NCBI RefSeq assembly: GCF_051201015.1
Contig: NZ_JBPEHI010000006.1
Source of the DNA: Petrimonas sulfuriphila
Lineage (GTDB): Bacteria > Bacteroidota > Bacteroidia > Bacteroidales > Dysgonomonadaceae
Strand: one strand, 5' to 3'
DNA: 64,000 nt
Made by a program: the position numbers and the translations under genes. Positions 33,492-41,747 of the stretch are shown one piece after another (position 1 is the stretch's first letter; every line of letters begins with the position of its first letter). The notes under the pieces are model-generated. The model had not been told where the DNA came from. It did not search any database and was given only the letters and a program-made list of their open reading frames with translations.

Positions 33492-36341
33492 CTACATACT
33501 GCATAAACACGCTACCAGGTTTCTGTCGCCAAACGCATTATCCACGCGGGCAACATTTACCCAGAATTTGTTTTCTGCCACGAAAGGCAACGGATAAACC
33601 GCCTTGCTGCGCGGGTAAGCATGCTTCCACTCGTCGGCAACCGATTCGTACTCGGGATGCGGAGCATTTACCAGTACATTGTCTTCGGCAGTGTATTCGC
33701 CTCGTGAGACCTCGATGATTTCGGCATGGATTTGCTGCATGGCATCCACAAATCGATTCAACTCGGCAAGGCTTTCACTTTCGGTAGGTTCGATCATTAA
33801 CGTCCCGTGGACAGGGAACGAGAGTGTGGGCGCATGAAATCCGTAATCCATCAGTCGTTTGGCAATATCCGTTTCTGTGATTCCGGAAACGGATTTCAAT
33901 CCCCGGCATTCCAGAATCAACTCGTGCCCTACCCTGCCGTTCGCTCCGCGATAAACGATCCCGTAAGAATCGTTTAATTTCTCAGCCAGATAGTTGGCGT
34001 TCAAGATAGCTATTTTAGTGGCTTCCGTTAAGCCATCCGTTCCCATCATTTTTATATATCCGTAAGTAATAGCAAGCACGCCTGCGCTGCCGTAAGGAGC
34101 AGCAGAGACGGCATTCACGCCCGATTCGAACATCACTGGATGGCCCGGGAGGAAGGGCACCAAATGTTCGGCCACGCAAATAGGGCCAACTCCCGGCCCA
34201 CCACCGCCGTGAGGGATAGCAAATGTTTTGTGCAGGTTGAGGTGGCAAACATCGGCTCCGATAGTTCCGGGGTTAGTTAGCCCGACCTGTGCGTTCATGT
34301 TCGCACCGTCCATATAAACCTGTCCGCCCGCCTCGTGAATGATGTTGCACATTTCCCGGATCTCGACTTCGAAGATACCGTGTGTAGAGGGATAGGTAAT
34401 CATGTAGGCAGCGAGATCGTCACGATGTGTTTCTACTTTTTTCCGCAAATCTTCCATATCGACGTTCCCTTTCATATCCGTCGCCACAGTCACCGGGTTA
34501 AAACCGGCCTGCACTGCGCTGGCAGGATTGGTTCCGTGTGCAGAAGCCGGGATAAGCACTGTCTTGCGATGTCCCTGGCCAATGCTCTTCAGGTAACTGG
34601 CTATAACCAGTAACCCGGAAAATTCTCCGGCAGCACCCGAATTGGGTTGTAAGCTCGTTGCCGTAAATCCGGTAATTTCAGCCAACATGGATTCCAATTC
34701 ATGAATCATTTCCTGATAACCCTGCACCTGGTCTTCAGGAGCAAATGGGTGTATTTTCTGAAATCCCGGATGCCCCAGAGGGAGAAGCTCTGATGCCGCA
34801 TTCAGTTTCATGGTGCATGACCCGAGCGAAATCATGGAATGTGCCAGGGATATATCTTTTCTTTCCAACCGCTTGATGTAACGCATCAACTCAGTCTCGG
34901 AGTGATAATTATTGAAGTTGGGATGAGACAGGAAATCCGAGGTGCGCAACTGATCTCCCTTCAACGTTATTTTCTCCGGCATTTCGTCAATCATAAATAC
35001 CTTGGAGCTTCCTGCCGCCATGGCAAATACAGCCAGTAATTCATGAACACGATAACCGTCTGTTGTTTCATCGATACTGATACCTATTTCTCCGGTATCG
35101 AAGTAACGGAGATTGATGTTGCGCATTTCAGCCAGGTCTTTCACACCGCCTTGCGTTATATTTTCGGGAAGCTGCAGTTTTAGCGTATCGAAGTAGCTAC
35201 TATTAAGCTGTTTAAACCCGAGTTCTTTTAACTCATCTGCCACCAGCGAGGTAACGGAATGAATACGTTTCGCAATCTTTTTCAATCCCTCGGGTCCGTG
35301 GTAAACGGCATAGAACGAGGCCATAGTTGCCAGCAATGCCTGAGCAGTACAAATATTGGACGTGGCCTTTTCGCGCTTGATGTGCTGTTCCCGTGTTTGC
35401 AGGGCCATGCGCAGTGCATCCTTGCCGTAAACGTCTTTCGATATGCCAATGATCCTCCCCGGCATACTGCGTTTATACTCATCACGCGTAGCAAAAAAAG
35501 CAGCCGAAGGACCACCGAAAAACATGGGAATCCCAAAACGCTGGCTGCTGCCGAAAGCAATATCAGCTCCCCACTCGCCCGGAGGTGTCAACAATACGAG
35601 CGACATCAGGTCCGCGGCAACAGCCACTTTGCAATCCGATGCGTGTGCTTTTTCCACAAAACTCCGGTAATCTTCCACATTTCCGTTGCTGTTGGGATAC
35701 TGTACGATGGCGCCAAAATATTTTTTCTCCGCATCGAAACATTTGTAATCCCCCACTTCAATTTCGATGCCTGCCATTCCCATTCGCGTGCGTAAGACGC
35801 CCAGTGTTTGCGGGAAAATGTATTGATCAACAAAAAGGATTTCCGTGTTATTTTTCACCTGATCGCGGCTTCGCAACCCGTACATCATTGTTGCTGCTTC
35901 TGCAGCTGCAGTAGCTTCGTCCAGCAGCGAACAATTGGCCAGGGGCAGGCCGGTCAGTTCGCTCACTGCCGTTTGAAAATTAAGCAATGCCTCGAGCCTT
36001 CCCTGCGAGATCTCGGCCTGGTATGGCGTATAAGAGGTGTACCATACGGGATTTTCAAATACGTTGCGGTAAATGGCAGCAGGCGTAATCGTATCGTACC
36101 ATCCCATACCGATGTATGACGTAAAAACTCTGTTTGCCGACGCAATACGTCCGATCTCTTCGGCGTACTCCATTTCGGATTGTGCTTTAGGCAATGATAA
36201 AGGCTTCTTTAGCCGGATATCTGCCGGAATAGTTTGATCGATCAGTTCGTCAACAGAAGAGACTCCTACGGTCTGCAACATGTTGCCCAAGTCCTCCGGC
36301 TTAATTCCGATATGACGGGTTTTAAAATGCTCCATTTCCAT
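33492..36341 (-). CDS. gcvP: Glycine dehydrogenase (aminomethyl-transferring), GcvP
   Basis: GcvP is the P-protein of the glycine cleavage system; it decarboxylates glycine with PLP and passes the aminomethyl group to lipoyl-GcvH. The 949-residue length is that of the fused alpha-plus-beta form. The PLP lysine is K705 in LNLHKTFAIPHGGGGPG, and the N-terminal half carries YTPYQAEISQGRLEALLNFQT near residue 120. No other gcv genes are in the window, so GcvT and GcvH are encoded elsewhere. It reads against the upstream metallo-hydrolase gene's strand order with a 90-base gap, so it may be its own unit. Confidence 0.98.
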   Translation of the reverse strand: MEMEHFKTRHIGIKPEDLGNMLQTVGVSSVDELIDQTIPADIRLKKPLSLPKAQSEMEYAEEIGRIASANRVFTSYIGMGWYDTITPAAIYRNVFENPVWYTSYTPYQAEISQGRLEALLNFQTAVSELTGLPLANCSLLDEATAAAEAATMMYGLRSRDQVKNNTEILFVDQYIFPQTLGVLRTRMGMAGIEIEVGDYKCFDAEKKYFGAIVQYPNSNGNVEDYRSFVEKAHASDCKVAVAADLMSLVLLTPPGEWGADIAFGSSQRFGIPMFFGGPSAAFFATRDEYKRSMPGRIIGISKDVYGKDALRMALQTREQHIKREKATSNICTAQALLATMASFYAVYHGPEGLKKIAKRIHSVTSLVADELKELGFKQLNSSYFDTLKLQLPENITQGGVKDLAEMRNINLRYFDTGEIGISIDETTDGYRVHELLAVFAMAAGSSKVFMIDEMPEKITLKGDQLRTSDFLSHPNFNNYHSETELMRYIKRLERKDISLAHSMISLGSCTMKLNAASELLPLGHPGFQKIHPFAPEDQVQGYQEMIHELESMLAEITGFTATSLQPNSGAAGEFSGLLVIASYLKSIGQGHRKTVLIPASAHGTNPASAVQAGFNPVTVATDMKGNVDMEDLRKKVETHRDDLAAYMITYPSTHGIFEVEIREMCNIIHEAGGQVYMDGANMNAQVGLTNPGTIGADVCHLNLHKTFAIPHGGGGPGVGPICVAEHLVPFLPGHPVMFESGVNAVSAAPYGSAGVLAITYGYIKMMGTDGLTEATKIAILNANYLAEKLNDSYGIVYRGANGRVGHELILECRGLKSVSGITETDIAKRLMDYGFHAPTLSFPVHGTLMIEPTESESLAELNRFVDAMQQIHAEIIEVSRGEYTAEDNVLVNAPHPEYESVADEWKHAYPRSKAVYPLPFVAENKFWVNVARVDNAFGDRNLVACLCSM

Positions 36342-36373
36342 ATAGTTATTTGTTTAAAGTTTAATTATGATTT

Positions 36374-36387
36374 ACAAATTACGAATT
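36374..36387. repeat. Copy of the AATTTGT-type intergenic sequence before gcvP
   Basis: This 14-base sequence, read on the complement, matches the heptamer tandem in the era-der gap (30637-30650) at 13 of 14 positions. It sits in the 90-base gap between gcvP and the metallo-hydrolase gene. Confidence 0.3.
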
Positions 36388-36430
36388 AAGAGCATCTTAG
36401 CTCCTTATCCTTTGTTTTTCACCCGTGGTC

Positions 36431-37081
36431 CTAACTCCCTGTTCCAACAAAAGGGTTGTATCTTCTCTCCTGTCCGATAGTTGTTTTGGGGCCATGTCCC
36501 GGGTAAACTTCCGTATCATCGGAAAAAGTAAAGAGTTTTGTCCGAATACCTTCGGTAAGTTGTTCAAAGCTTCCTTCGAGCAAGTCTGTGCGTCCGATGC
36601 TTCCGTTGAAAAGTACATCTCCGACCAGGGCAAGCTTCTCTTTTTCGTTGTAGAAAACAATGCTTCCGGGAGAATGTCCGGGGACGTGCAAGACCTTCAA
36701 TTGTTGCTCTCCAAAAGAAACTACATCGTTTTCAGCAAGAAAACCGCCGATTTCAGGCCGGTAATCCACATTTGTATTGAATCCAAACATCTGAAGTTGT
36801 TGCGACAGGTTTTCAAGCAAGACAATATCGTCCCGATGCACCAGGAGTTTCAAACCAAATTGCGATGCTAAAAAATTTACCCCGAAAATATGATCAAAAT
36901 GCAAATGAGTGTTTACAAGATGTTTAACAACTAAGTTGTTATCCAGTATAAAATTAAGCAGCAGCTTATTCTCATCGGGGAAAAAACAGGATGCATCCAC
37001 AACAATACACTCACCCGTTCTGTCATATAATACGTAGGTGTTAACTCCCAATGGGTTAAATTCGAATGTCTTAATCTTCAT
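36431..37081 (-). CDS. Metallo-beta-lactamase-fold hydrolase (GloB-like)
   Basis: The 216-residue cytoplasmic protein has the metal motif THLHFDHIFG (HxHxDH) near residue 58 and the later VPGHSPGS and YPGHGPKT motifs. This is the short hydroxyacylglutathione-hydrolase-like branch, without the C-terminal substrate domain of true glyoxalase II; the physiological thioester is unknown. The start at 37081 gives the standard MKIKTFEFNPLG opening. A strong hairpin at 37157-37204 upstream ends the preceding gene, so this gene should have its own promoter in the 70 bases between. Confidence 0.9.
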   Translation of the reverse strand: MKIKTFEFNPLGVNTYVLYDRTGECIVVDASCFFPDENKLLLNFILDNNLVVKHLVNTHLHFDHIFGVNFLASQFGLKLLVHRDDIVLLENLSQQLQMFGFNTNVDYRPEIGGFLAENDVVSFGEQQLKVLHVPGHSPGSIVFYNEKEKLALVGDVLFNGSIGRTDLLEGSFEQLTEGIRTKLFTFSDDTEVYPGHGPKTTIGQERRYNPFVGTGS

Positions 37082-37156
37082 CTATCGGCAGAAATTTCTT
37101 GTAATGCGTTTCCTATTTTGATACAAATATACGGCTTTCTTTTCAAATTGTAGTGT

Positions 37157-37204
37157 AAAAAAAAGCTATTCCGGCGTCATCTCGAAAATGAAAACCGGAA
37201 TAGC
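37157..37204 (-). terminator. Rho-independent terminator after the PHP phosphodiesterase gene
   Basis: Read on the - strand, a perfect 10-base-pair stem (37204-37195 with 37174-37165) with a 20-base loop is followed by eight T residues (37164-37157). It lies 30 bases past the stop of the PHP gene and is a textbook intrinsic terminator. Confidence 0.85.
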
Positions 37205-37233
37205 ATATTTCGTTTTATATCTCCCTAAAAAAA

Positions 37234-38373
37234 TTAAGGTAACAGTAAATTCACAGAAAGATGTTTGTCGCTGCGGACGTAAGTGGTAACCACGCTGTAT
37301 ACGGGTTGGCCGCTCTCGGCGGCAATTACTTGTGACGATTGCGGATAAAGGACAATACGTCCGGGGCCGTTACCGGCTGTACGTTCCATCTCGAAATACA
37401 AGTCGCTGTTGTTTCTGATCTGATAATATTTGATGGTTTTTCCCTCGCGATTGGTTTCGGAATGATGGCTAGGAAGAACTTCCACACATGCATTAAACAG
37501 AGAGCGGACATTTTCTTCTTTTCCCATGAGGTATTTACTTGCCCATGCCACTGTTCTTCGTGCATCCAACGCTTCCCGGACAGATTCGGGAGTGTTATCA
37601 CGGACCAGAACAAGGGTCATCGTACGGTGTACATAATCTCGGCTGTTGTCATAACTAAGGCTGATTAAATTGTGAACATCTGTCGATCCCATTACGGTCA
37701 GGTTTTTGTCGATACACCAATCCAGTGCTTTCATGTGAAAACCTGTTCCGTTAACAACCTCTATTCCGTCGAGCGCTTTATTTTTATACAAATCTTCAAT
37801 AAACGGAAGCCATTCATACGAACCGGCTATTCCGGGCTGCCAACCGGGATGGTTCCAGAAAATAAAAGCATTTTGTGCCTCGGCTTTCATCACGGCTTCA
37901 CGATCCGTCTCGTTGGTGTTCACGGTTAAATAATCGTCCGTATCACCGATAAACAAGGCATTGAAATGTCCGGGAGGAGTCTGGCGGGTCACTTCCGTTC
38001 CTTTTACCAGGGTAATCCCCTGCCGTTGAGCACTGGGTTTCGCTATTTCATAAGGACGGTTGTTGTTGGGTGTAATATCGTCTTTTTTTGGCGTATACTC
38101 CATGTGATCGGTTATTGCAATGGCGTCAAGCCCTTCCCTCCACGCTTCCTGAACACGTACCGTAGGCCAGACATCGCCATCGGAAAAAACAGTGTGCATG
38201 TGGAAGTCACACTTCAGCACCTTAAAGCCGTTTACATCCGGTATGACGATATTACTGCGTTTGTTGGGCCTGGAAAATTCATTGAGATTCATCACGCCGT
38301 TATTGATCTGTTGGGCCTGCGAAACAAAGGCGAAAAAAGAAGCAAGAAACAGGGTAAAAATTGTCTTTTTCAT
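37234..38373 (-). CDS. PHP-domain Sb-PDE-type phosphodiesterase, secreted
   Basis: The 379-residue protein has a signal peptide ending VSQAQ. A PHP metal-binding domain starts near residue 53 (CDFHMHTVFSDGD) with ITDHMEYTP near 91, FWNHPGW near 172 and a final STDVHN near 235. Members of this build are Sb-PDE-like: secreted, multi-metal phosphodiesterases. The C-terminal 100 residues form a beta-sandwich cap. The exported location and the neighbouring glycoside hydrolases and glycerophosphodiesterase point to release of phosphate from a phosphodiester-containing glycan or lipid headgroup (inference). An intrinsic terminator follows it. Confidence 0.82.
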   Translation of the reverse strand: MKKTIFTLFLASFFAFVSQAQQINNGVMNLNEFSRPNKRSNIVIPDVNGFKVLKCDFHMHTVFSDGDVWPTVRVQEAWREGLDAIAITDHMEYTPKKDDITPNNNRPYEIAKPSAQRQGITLVKGTEVTRQTPPGHFNALFIGDTDDYLTVNTNETDREAVMKAEAQNAFIFWNHPGWQPGIAGSYEWLPFIEDLYKNKALDGIEVVNGTGFHMKALDWCIDKNLTVMGSTDVHNLISLSYDNSRDYVHRTMTLVLVRDNTPESVREALDARRTVAWASKYLMGKEENVRSLFNACVEVLPSHHSETNREGKTIKYYQIRNNSDLYFEMERTAGNGPGRIVLYPQSSQVIAAESGQPVYSVVTTYVRSDKHLSVNLLLP

Positions 38374-38539
38374 ACGATTATTTTATTTGTGTTATGTATA
38401 AAATTCAGATGATTCCGGATACAAAGAAACAAAAATAAATCCGGAAAAATATTACGTTCTAATTAAGAAACAGCATTTCCACACTCACAAACATGCGTTC
38501 TGACAAAAAAAACCGGATAACCGGAAAAGACTCTTGTTT

Positions 38540-40564
38540 TTAAGGAATAACTTGAAGTTCCACAAAACGAGCCGCCGCATTCAGGAAATGCGCTGTAATC
38601 CAGAAAACGGTCCAGCCTTCTGCGTATCCACCCCGCAGGTTATGTACATTGCTCATGTCGCCGCGCTGCGCAAAATTGGTCTGTTGCAGTTGCTCCCCCT
38701 GCGACCCGTACATATCAGTAAGCTGAAAACACGAGCGGTACATTACTCTCGCCAATTGCTTTAACCGGTCGTCGTCCAGATATTTGCCCATCTTATAAAC
38801 TTCCGGAGCGAATAGGACGGCATAGACATCAATATGCTGGTTTTGCGGAGAGACTACGCTCCAACCAGTCGATTTGAAATGAAAGTCGGCTAGACGTCCT
38901 GCGGGTAAAGGGATGTCCCACACCACCACATAACTCAGGCATACGTCCATCGCGTGTTTGGCCCAGTCCAGGTATTTATCCTCTTTGAACCGCTCGTACA
39001 GTTCCAAAAAACCCTGGAAAGCAGCCCATGCCCCCTCTTTGTCCTCGCAGGTCGCATCGAGGGTACCTCCCCAATAGCAGCCGTCCATGGCAAGGTGACG
39101 ATCCGCGTAGATTGCGGCTATTTTTTCCGAGGCTTGTCGGTATTCTTTTTTACCAAACAGAACCGATGCTATTGCCAGTGGTGCCATGTAAAAACCTTCG
39201 GCAGTAGAGTGAGGATCCCAGGCCGGATTCAATATTCGTTTTACCTGTCCATCGCATGCCGATGTGAGAAATGCTTCCCATTTTTCCGTGTTGTACCGTT
39301 TGTTTTTTTGAGCCGTTTCAATTGCTTTGGCAAAATTATACAGCGCTTGTCCGCACGAAACATGATCACCCCCATAGAATTCTTTTCCGTTAAAACCCAC
39401 AGGAAACATCCCGTTCTCCCTATTCACCGGAAATGATGCCAGAAAATCCAACGATTGCTGTACTTTAGCCGGTAAATCCTCATCGTTTAACCGGTCGGCA
39501 AGAACCTGCAACGCATATCCCGGGGATTCCGCCTGGCCGCACCATCCCATCACCATATCTTTTCTGTTTTGCAAATCATACATTCCATAGCCTGCGGCAT
39601 TATTGCCGTAATCCACCCACCGGCTCCGGGCAAAGCGGTATTTGCTTGCAAGTATCGTATTGAAATCCGGAAACCTCTCCGCATCATAGGGTTTGTGCAA
39701 ATCCAGTGAAGTGTATACCGGTTGTTGAAAACCGCTCCCTTCCCGATCAATTGAATACAGCTCGATATAAAATTCTTTTTCGATAATACGTCCCGGCTCC
39801 ATACTCAAATAGGTATTGGTATATTTCATGGGAGTTAACTGGAGAGCCTTGGCTACACTGTGTTTTTTGTTGTAGCCGATAGGGCCGGAATAAAGGACAA
39901 AATCTGTATACCCGTCACCAGCCTCTACACCGGCAGACCACCATTGATCAGCTAGCAAAGCTCCACGCACGGGGCTGGGGGTAAAATGAATCGCGGCCGC
40001 GTATTGATCTTCCCGGTTTTCCAGCATTACAAACGGCATCGGGTAACGATGATCTTCAAAGATGGCAAATTCACCGGCTTTCCCTGTATAAACCGGAATA
40101 ATGTCGGGATTGACACGCGCTCCGTTTTTATTTCCATAGTAAAGAATCCCGGGCATAAAAACGGACATCTCCTTCCCTTTTACGCGCAAACGCACAGAGA
40201 GGGTTAAAGGAGATAATGTCTTTTCCCCTTTCCATTCAAACCGCCGTACACATTTGATCAATCCCGGCTTTTCCTCACGATAGGCATCCCTCATGTAGAG
40301 AACTCCATGCGGCAACACAATCTCTCCTTTCAGGATAGTCCATTCATCGTATTGCTCCACTTCAGTTGGAGTAGCATGGATCCATTCTGTCATCCAGTCG
40401 TTTTCCCATCCTGTGGCAACCGACCAGACTCCTTCCTCCGGAGCGGTAATGATCGCATCATTCTTCAAGACAAACAACGGTCTGTGATCTTCTACTTTCA
40501 GCTGCGCCTGGCCTTGCAGGCATAATAATAGGCACGCCAGTACCCCGATCCCTGTTTTTTTCAT
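38540..40564 (-). CDS. Secreted alpha/alpha-barrel protein, putative glycoside hydrolase
   Basis: The 674-residue protein has a signal peptide ending GQAQ. Residues about 25-290 are beta-sandwich-like and residues about 300-640 are helical with the repeated aromatic loops of six-hairpin glycosidases (MVMGWCGQAESPGYALQ, GGDHVSCGQALYNF, AWDPHSTAEGFYMAPLAIA, DATCEDKEGAWAAF). Many heparinase-like lyases and GH families share this fold; I cannot assign one. Two acidic residues near the EDKEG stretch are candidates for catalysis. It starts next to the divergent GH43 gene, with about 140 bases in between for two promoters. Confidence 0.7.
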   Translation of the reverse strand: MKKTGIGVLACLLLCLQGQAQLKVEDHRPLFVLKNDAIITAPEEGVWSVATGWENDWMTEWIHATPTEVEQYDEWTILKGEIVLPHGVLYMRDAYREEKPGLIKCVRRFEWKGEKTLSPLTLSVRLRVKGKEMSVFMPGILYYGNKNGARVNPDIIPVYTGKAGEFAIFEDHRYPMPFVMLENREDQYAAAIHFTPSPVRGALLADQWWSAGVEAGDGYTDFVLYSGPIGYNKKHSVAKALQLTPMKYTNTYLSMEPGRIIEKEFYIELYSIDREGSGFQQPVYTSLDLHKPYDAERFPDFNTILASKYRFARSRWVDYGNNAAGYGMYDLQNRKDMVMGWCGQAESPGYALQVLADRLNDEDLPAKVQQSLDFLASFPVNRENGMFPVGFNGKEFYGGDHVSCGQALYNFAKAIETAQKNKRYNTEKWEAFLTSACDGQVKRILNPAWDPHSTAEGFYMAPLAIASVLFGKKEYRQASEKIAAIYADRHLAMDGCYWGGTLDATCEDKEGAWAAFQGFLELYERFKEDKYLDWAKHAMDVCLSYVVVWDIPLPAGRLADFHFKSTGWSVVSPQNQHIDVYAVLFAPEVYKMGKYLDDDRLKQLARVMYRSCFQLTDMYGSQGEQLQQTNFAQRGDMSNVHNLRGGYAEGWTVFWITAHFLNAAARFVELQVIP

Positions 40565-40678
40565 TTTATCGCAAACAAAATCATTAGTTCGTTGAGCGGA
40601 CAGAAATACAAAATAAATTACTTCCTTGTCACGACGACAAAATTATCGATTTTTTCCTGTTCCCTGAAAGATTCTGTG

Positions 40679-40686
40679 TATCTTTG
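40679..40686 (+). promoter_or_regulatory. -7 box upstream of the GH43 gene
   Basis: TATCTTTG matches the Bacteroidota -7 consensus TAnnTTTG. Transcription would start near 40693, leaving about 10 bases before the ATG at 40703. No good TTG -33 element is placed 19 bases before it, so the promoter may need an activator. Confidence 0.4.
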
Positions 40687-40702
40687 AATACAAAATAATA
40701 AT

Positions 40703-41710
40703 ATGGACCTGAAAAATCAATCGTTAACACTCTTTTTCATTATTGTTATCAACGCTTTGCCGTTATGCGGTCAGACCGTAAAAAAGCTATCGGAAATTCC
40801 TATCCGTGATCCTTACATTATGCCAGATAAAAAAAGCGGATATTACTACATGTACAAATCCGCTTCAGTCAATACTTCGGGAAAAGTTATGGGAGGAGTT
40901 GAGGCTTATAAAAGTAGGGACCTGAAAAACTGGGAAGGTCCGGTGCAGGTGTTTACTGTGCCGGATGACAACTGGATAACCGGAGCGGTTTGGGCTCCCG
41001 AAGTGCACACTTATAATGGGAAATACTACCTTTTTGCCACGTTAAATTCAAATATTCAGTGGAAGAAAGAGCAGCAAGGATGGCCTAAATACCTTTTCCG
41101 GGGAACACAAATCTTTGTTTCCGACCATCCTGATGGGCCTTTCCTCCCTTACGCAAAAGTACCTCATACACCTATGGACCAAATGGCGCTTGATGGAACA
41201 TTATGGGTTGAGGAGGGACGCCCCTATATGATTTATTGCCACGAATGGGTGCAGGTGATCGACGGTACCATGGTATTGGTGGAACTGTCTGCAGACCTTT
41301 CCGCTCCCGCAGGAGACCCGCTGACCTTGTTTCACGCTTCGGCAGCCGGTTGGTCCACAGGATCCTCACACGACAACATTCCCGTAAAATCGTACGTTAC
41401 CGACGGATGTTTTCTTTACCGCACCAAAACAGGTAAATTACTGATGATATGGTCCAGCTTTATGAACGGTGAATATGCCATTGGAATAGCGGAGTCGGTA
41501 ACCGGAAAAATACACGGGCCATGGGTACAACAAGAGAAGCCACTGTTCACGCAAAACGGCGGACACGGCATGATATTCCGCACTTTCGAAGGCCGTCTAT
41601 GCATGACTTTTCACCGTCCCAACTCACCGAGAGGCCAGGAACGTGCCCGGATATTCGAACTGCAAGATACCGGAGATACCCTGCAACTGCTTCAGGAATT
41701 AACGCTTTAA
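40703..41710 (+). CDS. GH43-family glycoside hydrolase, secreted
   Basis: The 335-residue protein has a signal peptide ending LPLCGQ. It has the five-bladed propeller pattern: IRDPYIMPDKKSGYYYMYKS near residue 34 (catalytic base Asp), WAPEVHTYNGKYYLFAT near 97, the second acid in MALDGTLWVEEGRPYMIYC near 165, and VTDGCFLYRTKTGKLLMIW near 233. GH43 enzymes cleave arabinofuranosides, xylosides or galactosides. The gene is followed 37 bases later by a Tat-exported GH36-like enzyme, and the two are probably co-transcribed. It is only moderately similar to the GH43 lipoprotein at 25414-26376. Confidence 0.9.
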   Translation: MDLKNQSLTLFFIIVINALPLCGQTVKKLSEIPIRDPYIMPDKKSGYYYMYKSASVNTSGKVMGGVEAYKSRDLKNWEGPVQVFTVPDDNWITGAVWAPEVHTYNGKYYLFATLNSNIQWKKEQQGWPKYLFRGTQIFVSDHPDGPFLPYAKVPHTPMDQMALDGTLWVEEGRPYMIYCHEWVQVIDGTMVLVELSADLSAPAGDPLTLFHASAAGWSTGSSHDNIPVKSYVTDGCFLYRTKTGKLLMIWSSFMNGEYAIGIAESVTGKIHGPWVQQEKPLFTQNGGHGMIFRTFEGRLCMTFHRPNSPRGQERARIFELQDTGDTLQLLQELTL

Positions 41711-41747
41711 CGTTATGCAGTAAATTATTTAACTACATCTGCAACCC

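Noticed and set aside
35259..35914. Rightward frames of 100-178 codons within gcvP
   Set aside because: They are shadows of gcvP, whose 949-residue protein is complete and conserved.
38505..38526. Short CCGG-TTAT-CCGG hairpin after the alpha/alpha-barrel gene
   Set aside because: The stem has only four base pairs; with the T-run on the - strand it might act as a weak terminator, but it is too short to call.
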